From: Diphasiastrum complanatum
Taxonomy: Eukaryota; Streptophyta; Lycopodiopsida; Lycopodiales; Lycopodiaceae
Assembly (NCBI GenBank): GCA_029204225.1
Contig: CM055099.1
Location: forward strand, 67,169,852-67,233,851
Direction: 5' to 3'
DNA length: 64,000 bases
Positions 24,970 to 37,289 of this stretch are shown here, piece by piece. The notes beneath the pieces are model-generated. The model had not been told where the DNA came from. It made no database searches and worked only from the letters and a program-made list of their open reading frames with translations. Both the position numbers and the translations under genes were made by a program. Position 1 is the first letter of the stretch. Each line of letters begins with the position of its first letter.

Positions 24970-27440
24970 TCCGTGACTGCCTTGATCTTCAGACTGACCA
25001 AATGCACAAAATTTGTTATGTGCATTAACACTGAGTGCTTTCATGAAGATGTTTGCAACCATGTCCTGCGTTCTGCAGTACGTTAAGCTCACCTCTCTGT
25101 CGAGAACCTTGCCCTTAATGTAGTGATATCTGATCTCAATGTGCTTACTCCTAGAATGAAATCTAGGGTTGGCCGATAAGACAATAGCACTTTGGTTATC
25201 ACAAAACAAAGTTGTAGGGCTATACTGATACAGATTGATGTCTGACAGCAAATTTCTCAACCAAAACGCTTTTAATAGATTGAGAAGCAGCAATGTATTC
25301 TGCTTCAGTAGAAGAAAGAGCAATAGAGGTTTGCTTACGATTGTTCCACGAAATAGGACCGTCGTTGAAGAAGAATGTAAATCCAAAAGTGGACTTACGA
25401 TTGTCTGCATCTCCTCTCCAGCTTGCATCAGAATAACCACTGAGCTGATGAAGATTGTCGTTGCTGACATCTCCATAGCAGATGCACTGGTCCATGGTAG
25501 CTCGAATATACCTCATGACTCAAATAAGAGCCTTCCAATGGGTAATGTCAAGATTAGCCATGTATTGGCTGAGTGAGCTAACAGCAAAAGAGATATCTGG
25601 TCTTGTACAGACCATTGCGTACATGAGAGATCCTAGTATCGATCGATACGGATACTCTCTCATTTGCTCCTCTTCCTACTTGGTCTGGGGACATTGGTCC
25701 TTTGACAAATGCAGGCCTGGATCCATTGGTGAGTGAGCTAATTTACAATTCATCAAATTGTATCTATTAAGAACATTATGAAGATACATTTGTTGAGTGC
25801 TGTAAATCAGTTGATTTGCTCTATCTCTATGGATTTGAATTCCCAGACAAAAGTGAGCTTCGCCCAGATCAGTCATGTCGAATTCTGAGAACAACATCTG
25901 TTTCAAATCCTTAACCATATTGGTATCGTTGCTGAAAAGCAACATATCATCCACATACAAGGTGATGATAATGAAGGATTGTTGCACTGACTTCGAATAA
26001 ACATTGCAATCAGTAGTGCTTGGTTTAAATCCTTGTTCAATAAAAAATGTGTTGATCCTCTGAAACCAAGCCTTGGCAGACTGTTTCAAGCGGTACAGTG
26101 CTTTGTGGAGTTTACAGACACAATTCTTCATGTCTTCCTGAACGTATCCTTCGGGCTGGATCATGTAGGTATCTTCTTGTATAACTCCATTCAGATAGGC
26201 TATTTGTACATCAAGTTGATGTACTTCGAGGTCGGCAGCTGCAGCTTAACACAAGAGCATTCGGATCGACGAATGTTTTGATGATTGGACTAAAAGTCTC
26301 ACTGTAGTCGACATTCGGGATCTGGGTGAATCCTCGTGCTACCAGTCTAGCCTTCCTTCAATCAATTGCTCCGTTGGCATTATATTTGATCTTAAATATC
26401 CATTTGCAATCAATGATATTGCAGCCAATAGGAGCTTCGACTAATGACCATGTTTAATTCTTGATTAGAGAGGAATAATCTTTGTCCATGGCTTCTCTCC
26501 AGAGATCAGAGTCTGGTTGGCTAAGTGCCTCTTCGACTGTCGTTGGTTCTTGCATTAAGAGACAGGCAGACTCAGGAGTATACCGTGTGGGTTGTGTGCG
26601 CACTCGGCTTGATCTTCTGGGAGGATTCGACTGATGAATCGCTCCTGGGACTTGTTGATGGGTAGCAGCAACATCTTTGTCTGATTCGTTGTCTCGAAAT
26701 GGGTCGACAATACATACGTCTGAGCCAGATCTCGGACTGTTGTGTCAACGACAAGAAATGAAGGTTCTTCTTGAGCAATATCCTTGCCTTTGAGGTCAAC
26801 GAACTGATCCTCGATAAAGACTGTATCTTGGCTATACAAGATTTGCTGGGTATCAGGATCATACAGCTTGTAAGTGTTATCAAACGAAGTATATTTGATC
26901 AAAATGGTCTTGAGACCTTGGAAGTCCAATTTCTTCCTTGTGTCCTTTGGGATCTGTGCGTAGGCAATGCACCCAAACACTCTTAGGTTCTTCAAAGAAG
27001 GCTTAGAGCCTGTCCACATCTCGTGGGGTGTCTTGTCTGAGAGGGCCTTGGTCGAACATCTATTCTGGATGCAAGCTGCAGTGGAGACAGCTTCAGTCCA
27101 GAATCTCTTGGGCAACGATGCATGCGATAGCATACATTTAGCAGATTCGACCAGAGTACGGTTCTTCCTCTCATGTAAGCCATTAGACTGAGGACTGTAA
27201 GGAGTGATGAATTGCTGCTCAATGCCTTGGATTTGGCAGTACTCCTTAAACTTGACAGAGATATATTCTCCACCGTTGTCTGATCTTAGGGCCTTGATCG
27301 TCCTTCCAGTCTCCTTTTCTGCACGCTCCTTGAAGATTCTGAAGCAGTTGAAGGCTTCTGATTTCTTCTTTATGACATACACCATAGTTATTCTGGAGAA
27401 TTCGTCGATAAAGGTTATAAAATATTTGATAGGACTGGCT
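24970..27440 (-). pseudogene. Family-4 pol: integrase core, RT and RNase H
   Basis: Reading right to left, the integrase core has FITFIDEFSRITMVY, ALRSDNGGEYISVKFKEYC and PYSPQSNGLHERKNRTLVES (D, D, E all visible). NLRVFGCIAYAQIPKD follows. RT has [34 protein letters not shown] and FIIITLYVDDMLLFSND (catalytic YVDD). RNase H has LSGYSDASWRGDADNRKST, WNNRKQTSIALSSTEAEY and FCDNQSAIVLSANPRFHSRS, then HIEIRYHYIKGKVLDREVSL. Stops separate integrase from RT and lie inside RT and RNase H. Gag, protease and the HHCC finger are missing: integrase begins within ~165 bases of the PBS. Confidence 0.9.
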
Positions 27441-27602
27441 TTCCCTTGGGAATCTATGTGGAAGAGTTAGTCTGAGTGATAGGAGAAACTATCAGTGACT
27501 TAAGTATGAAAATCTGATACTGAAAAATACATAACAAGAAAACAATTACTCTATCGGCTAGTAGAGTCTTGTACTGTGGAAGCTTATCAAGCTATGAAAA
27601 TA

Positions 27603-27614
27603 GCTCTGATACCA
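27603..27614 (-). promoter_or_regulatory. PBS of the family-4 element
   Basis: TGGTATCAGAGC on the minus strand directly after the LTR end CCAACA; initiator tRNA-Met type. Confidence 0.9.
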
Positions 27615-28796
27615 TGTTGGAGAGAGGGAGATGAACGAGTTGAGAAAAGGTGTCGTATGTTAGAAACGAAAAATAAGGTCAAAGAGGTAAGATGAACACG
27701 AACGAGAAACAAACGAACAAGAAACGAACGAGAAATGAACTCGAACAAGAAACGGACTCGAACAGAAAATGTTCGTGTGCAGCAAAACAAGCTATACGAC
27801 TCTCTCCGTAAGCATGACTACGCCTATCAGAACAGACAAAACGATAGTGATGAGAATCACAGTCGTTCTCGATTACATAGCCAAACTTTAATAAATGAAT
27901 GAAGCTCCAGAAAAATGATTTGTCGTGAATAGTAAGACAAACTATTCGTCGCGAATGATTCGCGAAGAGCTAGACGGTGCTTGACTGATAATTAGTCGCG
28001 AATGATTCGCAAAAGACAAGACTAAATGTTAGTCATCTATTACCAGAAAGAACAACTAGAAAGATCAGACAAAATGAATGATAAGCATAGCAATATTAAC
28101 ATAGATCGGAACGCTGAACAAAGAACTGTATCAGATTAAGTATATCATGTATACATGTCAATAATGCGGTAGAGCACAAGACAATAGCGGACGAAACCGT
28201 GTGTCTTACGAAGCTTATACAATCTGTAAAGGAATAAAACCATATTGCTGACAATCAAGAATCAATGCGCAAGGCATCTACTTCGTCTCATTCATCAACT
28301 CATCAACTCATTCACTCATTTACTTGCACAAATGGTATCCAGTATATATATACATTATATTACATGTGTGCAGATGTGGAAGGTACAGAGTGGATGTGTT
28401 GTCTGTAAGAGATCGTGGGTGGCTGCAGTCGTTGTCCAATCTATTAGCGCAGTTGCATGGGGTGAGCGTGAAAAGAGTGTGACGTCAGTTAGTGCTGAAG
28501 TGATCATTGGTGATGACAATGCAAAAAGTGCATCACTCTTACGAGTAGCCTTAGGAATAGATCTACAAGGTGCCTTTGCTTTTAGGGCACCTTTGGCATT
28601 CTGTAAGATAGTGTCCCATTTTTGCATGTCACCGTAACGTGTTTAAAAACATAGTGTCGCGATTCTTTCGCCTTTTCTTCGTTGTGCAAATTTGCGTGTA
28701 AATATGCAGACTGCGCGACAACGTTAGTGAATATGCAGCATAAATGGAAGCAGATTAAAATGGGATTTAAGGAGAGTAGAGGGAATAAAACCAATA
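27615..28796 (-). repeat. 5' LTR of the family-4 element
   Basis: Matches the 3' LTR at 23777-24952. The outermost base pair region at the right end reads CCAATA instead of CCAACA, a substitution in the terminal dinucleotide. The palindrome TCGCGAATGATTCGCGA recurs at 27949-27965, with a second imperfect copy at about 27996-28012. Confidence 0.9.
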
Positions 28797-31107
28797 GTTC
28801 AAGACATCTACAGAGAACCAATCCCAGAGGAAGATCAAGGCTCTACGCACAGATGGAGGGCCCACAGAATTTGAGTTCTACAAGCCAACGGGATACATCA
28901 ACAATATACAACCAGCTACTCACCGCAATCCAATGGTGTAGTTGAACGGAAGAATCGGACACTCATTGAGAGTGCCAAGAGCATAATGGCCCATGCCTCT
29001 CTTCCAAAGTAATTTTGAACAGAAGCTGTTACAACAACTGCCTACTTGCAGAATTGATCCATCACCAAAGCCCTAAATGGCAAGACACCTTATGAGGTGT
29101 GGACAGGATCAAAACCATCACTTAAACATATTCGAGTGTTTAGATGCATCGCTTTCGCTCAAATCCCGGAAGATCTAAAAAAAAGCTGGATGATAAGAAT
29201 AGAAAGACGATTTTCATCGACTATTCCCCAAATCACAAGGCATACACAATTTGGATACCGAGAAGGCATTCACCAGTAGAGATGTCATATTTGTGGAAGA
29301 CTAGTTCATCGACAACAAAGGGAAAGCTGCTGATAATTCTGACCCAAGGATCGAGCAACCAGACAATTCCGATCTAGGGATTCAACTGCTGAATAACAAC
29401 GATGACTCAGACAATGAGTCAAAACCTCAACAAGTCAATCCACATCAGAGGACCGAAGTTCAATCCAAAAGGTCGAATAGGTCCAAACAGCCTCCATCTT
29501 ATGGATGATTCGGCCTGTTACTTTGTGCATGAACCAACCACCGTCTCTGAGGCAATGTCTACTGCTTATGCTGACCAATGGAAAGCAGCGCTAGACACCG
29601 AATTTGATTATCTTATGGAGAATCAAACATGGACAATCATTGAGCTGCCAAAGGACCGGAAACCAATTCCATGCAAATGGATATTCAAGGCAAAGTACGA
29701 TGCTGAAGGAAGGCTAATCGTTACAAGGCCAGTCGCCAAAGGGTCTTCCCAGATTTCAGATCTTAATTATTCAGAAACATTCAGCCCAGTTGTCAAACAT
29801 GCTTCGATCCGCCTACTCCTCTCCTTTGCATCCGCAGCAGATCTTGAAGTCCACCAGATGGATGTCTAGACTGCTTTCCTCAATGGAACCATCGAAGATG
29901 AAATTCTATATGACGCAGCTAGAGGGATACAAACTCAACGGCAAGCAACAGCACCTTGTATGCAAAATCCACAAGGCGCTCTACGGGTTGAAACACTCAC
30001 CCAGAGCCTGGTTCCAGAAGATCAACGCATTTCTGATAAAGAATGATATTATTCTAAACTCGGCAGACTCGAATGTCTACTTCAAGTCTGTATCAGATTA
30101 CTTCATCATCATCACTCTCTACGTAGATGATACACTCTTATTCAATAACAATCTGAATATGATGAAGGATACAAAATGCATGTTGGCCCAGAAATACAAG
30201 ATGACTAACATGGGTCCAACCCACTATTGTCTCGGAATCCAAATCCAATGAGATCGACCTAACAGACTGATCTTCATCAATCAGCGACGATATCTCAACA
30301 ATGTGCTGAAAAAGTATAGAATGGCCAACTGCAAACCAAATCACTTTCCGCTCGACCATGGACTAAAGTTATCAAAGGAACAGTCTCCTCAAACTGAGAT
30401 AGAGAAGGAGGAGATGAAGCGCTACCCGTTTCAATCCATCATCGGCTCACTGATGTATGCAATCATTTGCATGTGACCAGACCTTGCATATTCGATCAGT
30501 GCACTCAGCTAGTTTATGTCAAATCCAGGCATAACTCATTGGAAAGCACTAACAAAGGTCATGAAGTACATCCAAGCAACAAAAACTCTCAGCATCTACT
30601 ATGGAGGTAGCCACGCTGCCAACATCCTTGAAGCAGATGCACATTGAGCAGGAGATGTCGACACCAGAAAATCAACTTCTGGATTTTTATTTTTATACAA
30701 CGAAGGCCCAATCTCATGGAACAGCCGGAAGCAGACCTCAGTTACATTATCATCAACGAAATTTGAATACTTATATAGCTGCCACCAATGCAACCAAAGA
30801 GGTGATCTAGCTAAGGCAACTGTTTGCAGACCTGAACCTTGCACAACCACTTGCTACAACAATCTATTGTGACAATCAAAGCACAATAGCGCTATCTCTC
30901 AATTCGAGATCTCACTCTTGAAGCAAATATATAGAAATCATGTATCATTACCTTAGAGAGAAAGTGCACAGCAAGGAAGTAGAACTGGTTTTCTACAGAA
31001 CAAACTACATGGCAGCAGATCACACAAATGCTCTATCAAAGGAGCAACATCTCAGATTTAACGACATGTTAAATTTGAAGATCAAAGTTTTTCAGGATCC
31101 ACATTAA
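28797..31107 (+). pseudogene. Element 3a integrase end, RT and RNase H
   Basis: Resumes with integrase fragments (KIKALRTDGG, ERKNRTLIESAKS-like) and KHIRVFRCIAFAQIPED. RT is nearly continuous from 29402: ALDTEFDYLMENQTWTIIEL, CKWIFKAKYDAEG, NYSETFSPVVKHASIRLLLS, YGLKHSPRAWFQKINAFLI and FIIITLYVDDTLLFNNN (YVDD intact). RNase H follows with stops (GDVDTRKSTSGFLFLYNEGP-like region, YCDNQSTIALSLNSRSHS). Breaks are mostly single stops, so decay is moderate. Confidence 0.85.
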
Positions 31108-31114
31108 GGGGGAG

Positions 31115-31995
31115 TGTTAGATTTTTTATGCTCAGCCTTAAACAAATCGTTCAAGGAATGAGCTTCTGAAAACCGAAGGCCGACTACATGTTTTCGGACC
31201 TTCACATTTTTTCGTCTAAGATTTTTTTGCCTTAACCATTTCTTAGCACCTTAGCCTTTTCGCACCTTACCGAGAAAAGCGACACAGTAGCCAAGTGGCC
31301 AGAATGTCTTAGAAACCATTCTTAAGTCACCTTCGTCTTTTTTGCCCATTTGCGAAAAATGCGACAAAGTGGCCAGAATGCCTTAGAAATCATTTTAAAG
31401 GCACCTTCGGCTTTTTCGACATTTTTGCTGACTTAATTCTAAGGCACCTTCTGCTTTTTCGATGTCTTTAGTCTAAGGCACCTTCGCCTTCTTCGTTGTC
31501 TTTAGTTTAAGGCACTTTTCGGCTTTTTCGTCTTTTTCGTCTTCTTCGATGTCTTAAATCTAAGGGCGCCTTTAGGATTTACATACCTTAAGTCTAAGGG
31601 CGCCTTCAAGATTTGCATACCTTCATAATAAGGGTACCTTCAAGTTTTTCGCGTTTTTGCTACATTGGCAGACCGACATCGCCAATTTATCATCAATCCA
31701 AAAAACAGCTGGAGAAACAAATATCCTAAGGGTGGTTACCAACTTTGTATAGATGCAAAACTGGAGTAAATGGCAGTTAAGGCATAAGATATTTCTCTCT
31801 TGACACTTGTAAATATATATACTAGCTGAATCAAGCTATGTAAGTGTTAATTGAATTTCTTCTTTTAATCAGAGTTTTTTAGTAGCCAGCGTTATCACGC
31901 TCAACAAGCTAAAGTTATTACTTCAAGCCATTGTACTCATTGTTGATATTAATCAGAGTGCAATTTTTGTCTCACAACTGCATCGTTTATTTGCG
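31115..31995 (+). repeat. 3' LTR of element 3a, truncated
   Basis: Starts TGTTAGATTTTTTATGCTC after the polypurine tract. It aligns with the 5' LTR of element 3b (37290-38407) but ends about 140 bases early. It contains many copies of an AAGGCACCTTCG-CTTTTTCG module. The sequence after 31995 is gag coding DNA of another copia family. Confidence 0.8.
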
Positions 31996-32309
31996 CATTG
32001 TGGATTTGCAAGAGATTTTGGTGAATGAGGAGTTTAGGCTTCAATCAAGAGGAGGTGGATCTACATCAACATCTCATTATGAAGAGGAGGCTATGTTAAT
32101 CAAAGACAAGTTCAAGGGCAAAGGCAAAATCAAGTGGTCTAAAGGGCAAGATAAAGGTGAGACTACCTCTTTTGACAAAAAGAAAGATAAGTCTAAGTTG
32201 AAATGTTTTTATTGTAGAATCAAAGGGCATTTTGCTAATGAATGTTTGAAGAAGCAAAGAGATGAAGGTAGCAAGCAAATCGACTTTACTACTAATGATG
32301 AGGATCTAG
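31996..32309 (+). pseudogene. Copia gag C-terminal fragment with zinc knuckle
   Basis: The frame reads VDLQEILVNEEFRLQSRGGG, KFKGKGKIKWSKGQDKGE and KLKCFYCRIKGHFANECLKK. The last is a complete CCHC knuckle (C-x2-C-x4-H-x4-C), which binds element RNA. It is closely related to the gag at 49703-50400. It is fused on both sides to family-3 LTR sequence, so it arrived by insertion or recombination. Its natural continuation, the protease at 32582-33041, lies in the opposite orientation. Confidence 0.8.
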
Positions 32310-32581
32310 GTGGTTCGCCTTTCTCACTGTCTTTAGTTTAAGGCACCTCCATCTTCTTCTCTGCCTTCAGTGCAAGACACTTTTCGGCTTTTTCGGCTTT
32401 TTCGCCTTCTTCGCTACCTTGAATCTAAGGGCGCCTTAGGGATTTACATGCCTTTAGTGTAAGGGCACCTTCAAGAGTTGCATACCTTCAGTCTAAGGAC
32501 ACCTTCGGCTTTTTCGCGTTTTTGCTACATTGGTTGACCGACGTTGCCAACTTATCAACAACCCTAAAACAGTTGGACAAG
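32310..32581 (+). repeat. Family-3 LTR piece, plus orientation
   Basis: Matches an internal part of the family-3 LTR (TTCGCCTTTCTCACTG... to AACAGTTGGACAA). It continues, in inverted form, the LTR piece at 33042-33447: together they give consecutive LTR sequence if this segment is flipped. Confidence 0.75.
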
Positions 32582-33041
32582 CTTTGGAAAGTTGAGATCA
32601 ATCTCCTTTTCCATTCCATCCTTTTTGTTAGCCATAACAAAAGCATCAAGCTTGAAACGTCTACCTTGTCTATTGCCCCTAGCAACCAAGATTTCTTCCT
32701 TTGTAATGAAACAAGCATCACCACCAAACTTTACCATGTATCATTTCTCTATCATTTGTAGCAAATTCTTTGAAAGTGAAGGAATGTAAAGAACATCATC
32801 AAGTCTTGCTTTCATATAGTAGAAAGACAAATAGGAATTGAACCGATACCTTCGATCACATACTCACCACCATTGGCCATGTGAATTGCTTTCTTGACTC
32901 CATCATAAGTGACCACAGGAGTAAAGAACTCCTTGTGACTAGTCATGTGTGAACTAGCTCCACTATCAATCCACCATGAATCTTTGTCACCTTCATTTGA
33001 AATTGGACTTGAAGAACACATCAAAAGAGAATCACAAGTGC
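32582..33041 (-). pseudogene. Copia protease fragment
   Basis: The minus strand reads SWWIDSGASSHMTSHKEFF, then AIHMANGGEYVIEGIGSIPI. DSGAS is the aspartic protease active site that cuts the polyprotein. Upstream it starts CDSLLMCSSSPISNEGDK, the usual linker after gag. It is probably the continuation of the gag at 31996-32309, separated from it by an inversion. Confidence 0.8.
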
Positions 33042-33447
33042 CTTAGTTTAGAGGTGGCAAGAAAATCGAAAAAGGCAAAGGTGCCCTAAAATGGTGTTTA
33101 AGGTTTTCTAGGTGCTTTGTCGCATTTTTTGCAAAGAGCAAAAAGGCGAAAAAGGTAAAGGTGGTCCAGAAATGGTTTAAGTCATTCTGGCCAGTGCGTC
33201 ATATTTCTCATGAACAAAAAAGATGAAGAAAGCGAAAAGCAAAAGGTGCCTTAAAAATGGTTTCTAAGGCATTCTGGCCACTTGGATTTTTTCACCAAGG
33301 AGCGAAAAAGACGAAGGTGCCTAGAAATTGTTTTAAGGTAAAAAGAGAGGGAAAAATGTGAAGGTCTAAAAATATGAAGTCGGCCTTCAGTTTTTCAGGA
33401 TGCTCATTACTTGAACGATTTTAAGACTGAGCATAAGAAATCTAACA
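33042..33447 (-). repeat. 3' LTR of element 3b, first ~400 bases
   Basis: On the minus strand it starts TGTTAGATTTCTTATGCTC at 33447, right after a polypurine tract (rc of CTCCCCCTTAA). It matches the start of the 5' LTR at 37290-38407. It breaks off at 33042 against the protease fragment. Confidence 0.85.
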
Positions 33448-33479
33448 CTCCCCCTTAATGTGGATCCTGAAAAACTTTG

Positions 33480-36270
33480 ATCTTTAGATTTAACACATCG
33501 TTAAATCTGAGATGTTGCTCCTTTTATAGAGCCTTTGTGAAGTAATATGCTTCCTTGTTGTGCAATTTCTCTCTAAGGTAATGATACATGATTTCTATAT
33601 GTTTGCTTCAAAGGTGAGATCTCGGATTGAGAGATAGCGCTATTGTGCTTTGATTGTCACAATAGATTGTTGTAGAAAGTGGTTGTGCAAGGTTCAGATC
33701 TGCAAGCAATTGTCTTAGCCAGATCGCCTCTTTGGTTGCATTGGTGGCAGCTATGTATTTGGACTCCGTTGATGATAATGCAACTGAGGTCTGCTTCTGG
33801 TTGTTCCATGAGATTGGGCCTTGGTTGTATAAGAATACAAATTTAGAAGTTGATTTTCTGGTGTCAACATCTCCTGCCCAATCCGCATTTGTGTAGGCTT
33901 CAAGGATGGTCACAATTTGGCTGCCTCCGTAGCAGATGCTGAGAGTTGCGTTGCTTGGATGTACTTCATGACCTTTGTTAGCGCTTTCCAATGAGCTACG
34001 TCTGGATTTGACAAGAACTAGCTGAGTGTATTGACTGAATATGCAAGGTCTGGTCATGTGCATATCATTGCGTACATCAGTGAGCCGATGATGGATTCAA
34101 ACGGGTGGCACTTCATCTCTTCCTTTTATGCCTCAGTTTGAGGAGACTATTCCTTTGATAGCTTTAGTCCATGGTTGAGTGGAACGAGACTAGGTTTGCA
34201 GTTGGCCATTCCATACTTTTCCAGCACGTTGTTGAGATATCGTTGTTGACTGATATAGATCAGTCTGCTGGGTCGATCTCGTTAAATTTGGATTCTGAGA
34301 CAATAGTGGGATGTGGACTCATGTCAGTCATCTTGTATCTCTGGGCTAGCATGTATTTTGTATCCTTCATCAGATTCAGATTATTACTGAATAAGAGTGT
34401 ATCATCTACGTAGAGAGTGATGATGATGAAGTAATCTGATATAGACTTGAAATAGACATTCAAGTCTGCTGAGTTTGCAATGAAATCATTCTCTATCAAA
34501 AATACGTTGATCTTCTGGAACCAGGCTCTAGGTGATTGTTTCAGTCCATAGAGCGCCTTGTGGATTCTGCATACAAGGTGTTGTTGCTTGCCGTTGAGTT
34601 CGTATCTCTCTGGCTACGTCATGTAGATTTCCTCTTCGATGGTTCCATTGAGGGAAGCGGTCGGGACATCCATCTGGTGGACTTCAAGATCTACTGCGGC
34701 TGCAAAGGAGAGGAGTAGGCAGATCGAAGCATGTTTGATGATTAGGCTGAAGGTTTTTGAATAATTTATATCTGGAATCTGGGAAAAGCCTTTGGCAACT
34801 AGCCCTTGTAACGATTTAGTCTTCCTTCAGCGCCATACTTCGCCTTGAATATCCATTTGCATGGAATTGATTTCCGATCCTTTGGCAGTTTAGTGAGTGT
34901 CCATGTTTGATTCTCCATAAGAGAATCGAATTTGGTGTCCATCTCTGCTTTCCACTAGTCAGCATCAGGAGTAGACATCGCCTCAGCAACTGTGTTTGGT
35001 TCATGCACGAAGTAGCAAGCCGGATCATCCATAAATCTAGATGGAGGCTGTCTGGACTTTTTCGACCTTCTGGGTTGAACATCAATTCTCTGATGTGGGT
35101 TGACTCGTTGAGATTCTGACTCATTGTCTGAGTCATCATTGTTATTCAACAGTTGTATGGTTGCTCGATCCTTGGGTCAAAATTATTAGCAGCTTTTCCT
35201 TTGTGGTCGATGAACTGGTCTTCCACGAAAATGGCATCTCTACTAGTGAATGCCTTCTCTGTATCCAAATTGTAGAGCTTGTATGCCTTGTGATTTGGGG
35301 AATTATTGCCAATGAAAATCATTTTTCTGCTCTTGCCATCTAGCTTTTTTCTTAGATCCTCAGGGATCTGAACGAAAGCGATGCATCCAAACACTCAAAT
35401 ATGTTCGAGTGATGGTTTTGATCCTATCCACACCTCATAAGGTGTCTTTCCATTTAGGGCTTTGGTGATGGATTGATTCTGTAAATAGGCAGCTGTAGTA
35501 ACAGTTTCTGTCTAGAATTTCTTTGGAAGAGAGGCATGGGCCATCATGCTCTTGGCACTCTCGATGAGTGTCCGATTCCTCCGCTCAGCTATACCATTGG
35601 ACTTGTTCTTCAAATAGTAGGTTGCAGTTCTTCGAGAGAAGTCGTCAATGAAGGTTAGAAAATAGAGAGCTTCTCCTGTGGAAGCAGTCTGCATCGGGCC
35701 ACAAATGTCGCTATGTACAAGGCCAAGCAAGCCCTTGGATGTATGAACTGAGTTTGAACTGAAGGGACTCCTAGCATGCTTGCTGATAATACAGCTTTCG
35801 CATGGAGAAGTTGGCTTGCTGACCGAAGGCAGGTCTAATACTAGACTTTGCACTGACATTTGTTGAATATTGTTGAAGTTAAGATGGCCAAGTCTGAAAT
35901 GCCACAACATATCAATTGATTCAGAAGTGGCTGTGTGAAGAACTTGACTGTTAGAAGAATAGCAATGGCTGAGTTTGTACAAATAGCTGCTTCTTCTTCC
36001 GTAGGCTAGAACCTTTTAGGATTTGTCAAAAATTGTGCAACTTTCTGTATCGAATTTGGCCTCCGACCTGAATCGGTGATTCTGCTAACTGAGAGCAGAT
36101 TTTTGTCAGATTTGGAATGTAGAAAACGTTGAACAACAACTTGATCTCATCTTTTTTGAATTCAACTCTGATTGTTCCTTCACCTTTGATTGAATGTGGT
36201 GAGTTGTCTCCAAGTTGCACAACTCAATAGTGGGTGAATTACTTGTAGTCCTTGAACCAGTCACGATGGT
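33480..36270 (-). pseudogene. Element 3b pol, integrase core deleted
   Basis: Right to left: the protease LLDSGATQHMTHHRDWFKD region is at about 36240-36300. MLWHFRLGHLNFNNIQQM and CESCIISKHARS (HHCC finger) and FLTFIDDFSRRTATYYLKNK follow. The frame then jumps straight to NGIAERRNRTLIESAKSMM, so the second catalytic Asp and surrounding core are missing (junction near 35603). IPEDLRKKLDGKSRKMIFIG comes next. RT keeps FIIITLYVDDTLLFSNN. RNase H has YTNADWAGDVDTRKST, WNNQKQTSVALSSTESKY and YCDNQSTIALSLNPRSH. Many stops are present. Confidence 0.85.
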
Positions 36271-37144
36271 GAGTCATGTGTTGAGTTGCTCCAGAGTCTA
36301 GGAGTGACTGGCTATAGCACTATGTGCTTGTTGTTGGAACTGCTTCTTTTTTTCATTGTTGTACATCAAAATTTGACAGTCCTTGATTTCGTGGCCAGTC
36401 CTCTTACAGTATGTGCAGAAAAGTTTCTGCGCCGGTTGGAATGATGAAGAGCTTGAATTCGATCCTGAACTGGAATTTAGTCCAGACTGCATGCTGCTCT
36501 TCTTGTCAGTAGAGCCTGACTTTGTAGATCCCTTGGATCTAAACTTCTGATTTTTCGAATATAGAGCTTGAGAATCCGATCATGGGCCTGAGGAGGATGT
36601 TGATCTTCTGATTTCCTCTTGTAGGAGCAGCGAAATTACTCTAGATAGAGTGAGGCACTCCTTGGTAGAAATTGCCATTACCCAATTTTCATATCCTTTA
36701 GGTATACTGAATCATAGAGTCATGAGCGCATTGGAATCTTCTATGACTGAGCCAGTTGCAATCATCTGATCCATGGCTTGAAACACTATCTGCATCAAAC
36801 ATTCTGAGGGTGAAGAATTTTTTCCTCAGATGAAGCTTGGATGTAACGTCTTTGATGTCGTAGAGAGTTGCTAGGATGTCCCATGCATCCTTAGTTGTCT
36901 GAGCAGCACGTATGTGGCTGATCTAAGTGTCCTTGATGTTGAGGGTGATTATGGCAAATGCTTTGCCATATCTCAGTCTCCACTTGGTGATGACGGCTAC
37001 ATCACCTTCTAGTTTGATCTCTGTGCCATCAACGATGTCCCACAGTTCTTTGGCTAGAAGTATAACCTTCATCTTGAATTTCCAAAGATGGTAGTTATCT
37101 CCATCGAGTTTGTCAATGAGAGATGTACTAGATGATGGATCCAT
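36271..37144 (-). pseudogene. Element 3b gag
   Basis: ATG at 37144-37142: MDPSSSTSLIDKLDGDNYHL, WKFKMKVILLAKELWDIVDG. A TAG after KDT breaks the frame. DAWDILATLYD (UBN2-type block) and further pieces follow in shifted frames. A CCHC knuckle CTYCKRTGHEIKDC is intact near 36400. The start lies ~135 bases after the PBS. The layout is that of a normal copia gag but it is broken at several points. Confidence 0.8.
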
Positions 37145-37278
37145 TCTAGTTGAACGAGTTTGTTGGTAGAAACAACGACTGTCGGAATACTGTTGGTTGC
37201 GTATTTACTAGAAAGATGTCTCGGTAGAAACAAAACTGATAATTTGTAGTAGAAATGCAGATTACTAAAATGTCTGCT

Positions 37279-37289
37279 CTCTGATACCA
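37279..37289 (-). promoter_or_regulatory. PBS of element 3b
   Basis: TGGTATCAGAG on the minus strand directly after the LTR end TTTACGACA. The sequence continues AGC with a two-base difference from the usual PBS. Confidence 0.85.

Larger units (their letters stand above)
23777..28796 (-). mobile_element. Family-4 copia element, gag-less, with two LTRs
   Basis: A bounded minus-strand element. The 5' LTR is 27615-28796, PBS 27603-27614, internal region ~2.65 kb, polypurine tract ~24953-24964 and 3' LTR 23777-24952. The flanks are ATTCA (left) and GTTCA (right), a near-perfect 5-bp duplication. Joining the flanks restores the host integrase frame (MQFKT...), which shows that it inserted into element 3a. 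The internal region lacks gag, protease and the integrase N-terminus, so it could only have moved with proteins from elsewhere, or the deletion came later. Confidence 0.9.
23050..31995 (+). mobile_element. Copia element 3a, 5'-truncated and interrupted by a family-4 element
   Basis: Family-3 copia on the plus strand. It begins abruptly near the protease active site (by comparison with element 3b, the 'LLDSGATQHMTHHRDW' region, blurred here). It carries gag-pre-integrase and integrase to 23776, is split by the element at 23777-28796, and resumes at 28797 with integrase, RT and RNase H. It ends with a polypurine tract (AAGGGGGAG, about 31106-31114) and a 3' LTR from 31115. It has no 5' LTR, PBS or gag. 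The 3' LTR stops at about 31995, roughly 140 bases short of its expected end, where a foreign gag fragment starts. Confidence 0.85.
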
